A stretch of DNA of 17,270 nucleotides from Lachnospiraceae bacterium UBA7026 (GTDB taxonomy: Bacteria; Bacillota; Clostridia; Lachnospirales; Lachnospiraceae), in contig DLBH01000045.1 in assembly GCA_002494165.1 (NCBI GenBank), forward strand, positions 395-17,664, given 5' to 3'. Numbering within the stretch: the stretch's first letter is position 1; each line of letters opens with the position of its first letter. The notes under the pieces were generated by a model that was not told the DNA's origin, ran no database searches, and saw only the letters and a list, made by a program, of their open reading frames with translations. Both the position numbers and the translations under genes were made by a program. Of the stretch, positions 13,988 to 17,270 are shown piece after piece.

Positions 13988-14120
13988 ATATCGATTCTGT
14001 TTTTTATATCAATATCGATTCTGTTTAATATCAATTTCTATTCTGCTTTTAATATCAATTTCTATTCTGTTTTTTATTCCAGTAATTATTCTATTTTTAT
14101 ATCAGCTGCTGTTCTGTTTT
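13988..14120. repeat. AT-rich degenerate tandem repeat, about 22-24 bp unit, six copies
   Basis: The motif ATTCTG (or a one-base variant) recurs at 13994, 14018, 14040, 14064, 14088 and 14111, that is at spacings of 24, 22, 24, 24 and 23 bp. Each is followed by T-runs and, in most copies, ATATCA. The best copies share about 20 positions. It lies between the divergent promoters of the thiamine operon and leuA. A 100-codon open frame with a TTG start crosses it, but it has no ribosome-binding site. Confidence 0.75.
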
Positions 14121-14227
14121 TTTCTGATTAATTCTTTTTTCTCAGGTCTGTTTTCACCACATTTCCAGACCTTGTTCCCCTTTCTGATCTTAATTACAGG
14201 ATTTCAGGAATTACTCTTAAAAATTAT

Positions 14228-14256
14228 TTGACATCCCAAATTATTTATGTTATTTT
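14228..14256 (+). promoter_or_regulatory. leuA promoter
   Basis: A consensus TTGACA (14228-14233), a 17-nt spacer and TATTTT (14251-14256) preceded by TGT (extended -10). Transcription would start near 14263, at the beginning of the T-box leader. Confidence 0.8.
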
Positions 14257-14263
14257 AATCGAG

Positions 14264-14568
14264 TGAAATGCAATGACGAGGAATAGTAGAATCCCGGGAA
14301 GCATGCAGAGAGCTGCCGGCTGGTGTGAGGCAGACGCTGAAAGGATTTGAACTCGCCTCTGAGCAGCATGCTGAACCGTATAATTTTTTTGGATTATACA
14401 GTAGGCAGAGCCGGAGCCTGACCGTTACAGCAGGAGGATATAAGGTTTTAACCCGTATCTGATATGAGTGCATATCCTGATGGCTATTCAGCCCGGGGAT
14501 ATGAATAAGAGTGGTACCGCGTGAGTTTATCTCCGTCTCTTTGTATGGCAAAGGGATGGAGTTTTTTT
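14264..14568 (+). promoter_or_regulatory. Leucine-specific T-box leader of leuA
   Basis: A tRNA-sensing leader. Stem I starts near 14270 and includes the AGAGAGC bulge motif (14307 area), the GGTG loop segment and the arm AGCATGC/GCATGCT. The specifier region reads GAACTCGCC, with the likely Leu codon CTC at 14352-14354. The T-box core AAGAGTGGTACCGCG is at 14507-14521 and is followed by the attenuator hairpin. Uncharged leucyl-tRNA should stabilise the antiterminator and turn on leuA. Confidence 0.95.
14531..14568 (+). terminator. T-box attenuator terminator
   Basis: CTCCGTCTCTTT (14531-14542) pairs over 12 bp, with two G-U pairs, to AAAGGGATGGAG (14550-14561), followed by seven T. It directly follows the T-box core, with which its 5' side competes. 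Confidence 0.9.
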
Positions 14569-14642
14569 ATTAGCACCGGAGGCAGGCAGGACAGCCCCAC
14601 TTCCGGCGGCCAAATCAGAATTATTTAGGAGGATAACAGATT

Positions 14643-16325
14643 ATGAGACATGCAGAAAAATATAAGCCAATGTATTTCCCGGCACCGGAACCCTGTTTTG
14701 ACTGGGTTGTCAAGGACCATATCGAAAAACCGCCGATCTGGTGCTCCGTAGACCTTCGTGACGGCAACCAGGCCCTGATCATCCCCATGAGCTTAGAAGA
14801 GAAGATCGAATTTTTCAAGCTTCTGGTCAAGGTTGGTTTTAAGGAGATTGAGGTTGGCTTCCCTGCTGCTTCCGAGACAGAGTTCGAATTCTGCCGTACC
14901 TTAATCGAGCAGAATCTGATCCCTGACGATGTGACCATCCAGGTTCTGACCCAGGCCCGGGAGCACATCATCAAAAAGACCTTTGAGGCCATCAAGGGCG
15001 TAAAACAGGCCGTTGTCCACCTGTACAACTCCACCTCCGTAGCCCAGCGGCAGCAGGTTTTCCGCAAGGATCCGGAGGAAATCATCCAGATTGCCGTTGA
15101 CGGAGCCAAGCTTCTCAAGGAACTTACAGAGGAAGACGGCGGTAACTACCGTTTCGAGTACTCTCCCGAGAGTTTTACAGGAACAGAGATGCCCTTTGCC
15201 CTGGAAATCTGTAACGCAGTTCTGGATGTGTGGAAGCCTACTAAGGACTGGCCCACCATCATCAACCTGCCCGTAACCGTATCCCACTCCATGGCCCATA
15301 TCTATGCCAGCCAGATTGAGTATATGCACAAGCATTTGAAGTACAGGGACGGTGTTGTTCTCTCCCTCCATCCCCACAATGACCGTGGAACCGGTGTGGC
15401 AGACACTGAGCTGGCCCTCTTAGCCGGAGCCGACCGTGTAGAAGGAACCCTTTTTGGCAACGGCGAGAGAACCGGGAACGTGGACATTATCACCCTGGCC
15501 CTCAATATGTACTCCCATGGTATCGAGCCGGGTCTGGATTTCACAGATCTGCCCAGCATTATCGAAGTCTATGAGCGGGTGACCCGCATGAAGGTCTACG
15601 ACCGGGCCCCCTATGCCGGCAAGCTGGTATTCGCCGCATTTTCCGGCTCCCACCAGGATGCCATCGCCAAAGGTATGCTGTGGAGAGAAACCCATGACAA
15701 TGAAAAATGGACCGTACCTTACCTGGCCATCGATCCCAAAGACCTGGGCCGGGAGTACGAGGCTGACGTAATCAGAATCAACAGCCAGTCCGGCAAGGGC
15801 GGTATCGGCTATCTTCTTGACCAGACCTACGGTATCCGGATTCCTCCTAAGATGCGTGAAGAAGTGGGCTATAAAGTGAAAAGTGTTTCTGACCATGGCC
15901 ATAAAGAGCTGCAGCCGGAAGAAGTCCTGGATGTCTTCCGCCATGAATATGTAAATATCGCCGACCCCATTGAACTTCTGGAAGTTCATTTCAAACAGGA
16001 CCATGGTATCCTGACAGAACTCCTTGTCAACGAGAATGGTGAGCACAAGACCTACTCCGGCCGTGGAAATGGTCGTCTTGACGCTGTCAGCAATGCCATC
16101 AAAAAGAATATGAATTTCAACTACACCATCTCCACCTACGAAGAGCATGCCCTCAACGTAGGCTCCAATTCCAAGGCCTGCTCCTATGTGGCCATCGACG
16201 GGGATGATGGTGTGACCTACTGGGGTGTGGGAATTGACGACGATATCATCAATTCCTCTGTCCTGGCCCTCATCAGTGCCGTCAACCGTTACGGAAGCGA
16301 CACCACAGAAGAGCTGGAGGACTAA
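14643..16325 (+). CDS. leuA: 2-isopropylmalate synthase (long, LeuA type 2)
   Basis: A 560-residue cytoplasmic enzyme for the first committed step of leucine synthesis: acetyl-CoA + 2-oxoisovalerate to 2-isopropylmalate. The catalytic TIM barrel (about 1-380) shows DLRDGNQA (Arg39-Asp40, Gln43), GFPAASETE, metal-binding HPHNDRGTG (His243, His245) and GNGERTGNVDI (272-282). A linker leads to the C-terminal LeuA regulatory domain (about 430-560), which binds leucine for feedback inhibition. The N-terminus (KYKPMYFPAPEP) and the length match the fungal/actinobacterial-type LeuA rather than the ~510-residue E. coli type. The ATG follows AGGAGG by 10 nt. The gene stands alone between a leucine T-box and a terminator, so no leuBCD genes are here. 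Citramalate or homocitrate synthase is less likely given the T-box and regulatory domain. Confidence 0.96.
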   Translation: MRHAEKYKPMYFPAPEPCFDWVVKDHIEKPPIWCSVDLRDGNQALIIPMSLEEKIEFFKLLVKVGFKEIEVGFPAASETEFEFCRTLIEQNLIPDDVTIQVLTQAREHIIKKTFEAIKGVKQAVVHLYNSTSVAQRQQVFRKDPEEIIQIAVDGAKLLKELTEEDGGNYRFEYSPESFTGTEMPFALEICNAVLDVWKPTKDWPTIINLPVTVSHSMAHIYASQIEYMHKHLKYRDGVVLSLHPHNDRGTGVADTELALLAGADRVEGTLFGNGERTGNVDIITLALNMYSHGIEPGLDFTDLPSIIEVYERVTRMKVYDRAPYAGKLVFAAFSGSHQDAIAKGMLWRETHDNEKWTVPYLAIDPKDLGREYEADVIRINSQSGKGGIGYLLDQTYGIRIPPKMREEVGYKVKSVSDHGHKELQPEEVLDVFRHEYVNIADPIELLEVHFKQDHGILTELLVNENGEHKTYSGRGNGRLDAVSNAIKKNMNFNYTISTYEEHALNVGSNSKACSYVAIDGDDGVTYWGVGIDDDIINSSVLALISAVNRYGSDTTEELED

Positions 16326-16493
16326 TATTTAGAGACTGATAATTAAGGACTGATATTTAGGGAAAAGTATTTAAGGACTGATACTTAAAGACCAGTACTT
16401 AAGCACTAACATTTAAGAACTTATATCTAAGAACCAGTATCTAAGAACTAGCACTTAAATACTAATATTTAAAAGAACATATCATAGAAGCAC
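16326..16493. repeat. 14-bp tandem repeat array, 12 units, starting at the base after the leuA stop
   Basis: Cut into 14-mers from 16326, every unit aligns without a single insertion or deletion: TATTTAGAGACTGA, TAATTAAGGACTGA, TATTTAGGGAAAAG, TATTTAAGGACTGA, TACTTAAAGACCAG, and so on to TATCATAGAAGCAC. The consensus is close to TATTTAAGRACTGA. Columns 2 (A) and 5-6 (T, A) are almost invariant, and the last two units are the most decayed. The array ends 3 bp before the leuA terminator hairpin, so it would be transcribed as the 3' UTR. It carries stop codons and is not coding. Confidence 0.93.
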
Positions 16494-16496
16494 AAA

Positions 16497-16539
16497 GGCT
16501 GCTGTGCCAGGGCCAATCCCCGGCGCAGCAGCCTTTTTT
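16497..16539 (+). terminator. leuA: leuA intrinsic terminator
   Basis: A long hairpin, GGCTGCTGTGCC/GGCGCAGCAGCC with inner GGG/CCC and a 5-nt loop (16497-16533), followed by six T (16534-16539). On the opposite strand only three T follow the stem, so it is a weaker stop for the convergent clpB. Confidence 0.92.
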
Positions 16540-16628
16540 GCTTTTTACAAGCTATTTATTATAATTTACAACTTGGGTTTTCGGTAAATACCCGCTTTTG
16601 ACCCTCCAGGATCCGGCTGCCGGCTGTC

Positions 16629-17270
16629 CTATTTGATGCCAGCCTTAAGCCCATCTCCGTCACAGTCGATCAGGATGGTATCCCCGGTATCCACATTTCC
16701 TTCAAGAATCAATCTTGCGGCAAGGGTCTCCACATGCTTGGTCAGGAACCTCTTTAATGGACGGGCACCGTAGCTGGGCTCATAGCCGTGGTCGATCACA
16801 TAGTTCTTAGCCGCGTCGGTAAGTTCAATCCGGAGCTCTCTCTCTTCCAGTCTCTTGTTGACATCCTCTACCATCAGGTCAATGATGGAGCCGATATTAT
16901 TCTTGGTCAGAGGCTTGAACATGATGATCTCATCCAAACGGTTGAGGAACTCAGGCCGGAAGTGATTACGCAGGTCACCCATAACCATGGCATTGGCCTC
17001 GGGGCTGATATTGCCCTCCTCATCAATGCCGTCCAGCAGATACTGGGATCCGATGTTGGAGGTCATGATCAGGATAGTGTTCTTAAAGTCCACCGTCCTG
17101 CCCTGGGAGTCAGTGATTCTGCCGTCATCAAGAACCTGAAGCAGTACATTGAAGACATCGGCATGGGCTTTCTCAATCTCATCAAAGAGGACTACGGAGT
17201 AGGGCTTTCTGCGGACAGCTTCTGTCAGCTGGCCGCCCTCCTCGTAACCTACATATCCGGGAGGCGCTCC
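16629..17270 (-). CDS. clpB: Chaperone disaggregase ClpB, C-terminal part (5' end outside the window)
   Basis: The last 213 residues of a Hsp100 AAA+ protein, open to the window edge. It begins inside the second nucleotide-binding domain: pore loop [13 protein letters not shown], Walker [14 protein letters not shown], sensor-1 region [10 protein letters not shown], arginine finger in [14 protein letters not shown], and sensor-2 [13 protein letters not shown]. The C-terminal small domain follows ([17 protein letters not shown], then [11 protein letters not shown]). ClpB pulls apart protein aggregates with DnaK in the cytoplasm. [16 protein letters not shown] and ARPLKR motifs fit ClpB and also the related ClpC/ClpE; the absence of further C-terminal residues and the ClpB-style end favour ClpB. 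Its promoter lies outside, so CIRCE or CtsR control cannot be checked. It converges on leuA. Confidence 0.9.
   Translation of the reverse strand, partial: GAPPGYVGYEEGGQLTEAVRRKPYSVVLFDEIEKAHADVFNVLLQVLDDGRITDSQGRTVDFKNTILIMTSNIGSQYLLDGIDEEGNISPEANAMVMGDLRNHFRPEFLNRLDEIIMFKPLTKNNIGSIIDLMVEDVNKRLEERELRIELTDAAKNYVIDHGYEPSYGARPLKRFLTKHVETLAARLILEGNVDTGDTILIDCDGDGLKAGIK

Noticed and set aside
13929..14231. A hydrophobic 100-codon open frame on the plus strand with an 8-residue-like internal repeat
   Set aside because: It starts with TTG, has no ribosome-binding site, overlaps the thiamine operon promoter, and its repeat changes reading phase (22- and 23-bp steps), so the periodicity belongs to DNA, not to a protein.
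14255..14551. A 98-codon minus-strand frame
   Set aside because: It lies entirely inside the leucine T-box leader on the opposite strand, where RNA structure explains the sequence.
16326..16493. CRISPR array
   Set aside because: The 14-bp units are contiguous with no spacers, no palindromic repeat and no cas genes; it is a simple tandem repeat.

Overview
The window looks like a chromosomal segment of an anaerobic Firmicute of the class Clostridia, most likely a Lachnospiraceae-type gut bacterium. This rests on strong AGGAGG ribosome-binding sites, a leucine T-box leader, a TPP riboswitch with an intrinsic terminator, pyruvate phosphate dikinase, and moderately GC-rich genes separated by AT-rich spacers. 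The taxonomic call is inference; no rRNA or marker phylogeny is available here.

Layout, left to right. (1) 1-311, minus: N-terminus of pyruvate phosphate dikinase (ppdK), with its promoter at 440-469. (2) 530-10394, minus: a ten-gene operon for an Mrp/Mbh-type cation/proton antiporter membrane complex. It is transcribed from a good sigma-A-like promoter at 10454-10482. In transcription order it encodes MrpE, MrpF, MrpG, a small DUF4040/MbhD-like subunit, a fused MbhE+MrpB subunit, MrpC (NuoK-like), and four different NuoL/M/N-MrpD-like ion-translocating subunits. The first nine genes overlap or are spaced by at most about 20 bp. The last D-type gene is set off by 154 bp. (3) 10483-10817: an intergenic stretch with a strong terminator and a possible decayed gene fragment. 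(4) 10818-13753, minus: a thiamine-precursor uptake operon (thiamine-binding MTH1187-type protein, ThiX-like permease, ThiY-like lipoprotein, ThiZ-like ATPase) under a TPP riboswitch at 13841-13926. (5) 13986-14130: an AT-rich degenerate tandem repeat between two divergent promoters. (6) 14228-16539, plus: leuA (2-isopropylmalate synthase, long type) with promoter, leucine T-box leader, its attenuator, a 12-copy 14-bp tandem repeat that begins on the base after the stop codon, and an intrinsic terminator. (7) 16629-17270, minus: C-terminal third of the disaggregase ClpB.

The most unusual part is the antiporter operon. Its order (E-F-G-MbhD-[MbhE/B]-C-D) is that of the membrane arm of archaeal Mbh/Mbx complexes, not the classical bacterial mrpABCDEFG order. 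It has no large MrpA, carries four D-type pumping subunits instead of one or two, and has no hydrogenase, ferredoxin-oxidoreductase or quinone module beside it. Either it is a stand-alone multi-channel antiporter or its redox partner is encoded elsewhere. The charged cytoplasmic tails on MrpG and the MrpB fusion are candidate docking sites. The two tandem-repeat arrays, especially the phase-perfect 14-bp array behind leuA, are the other features not explained by known genes.
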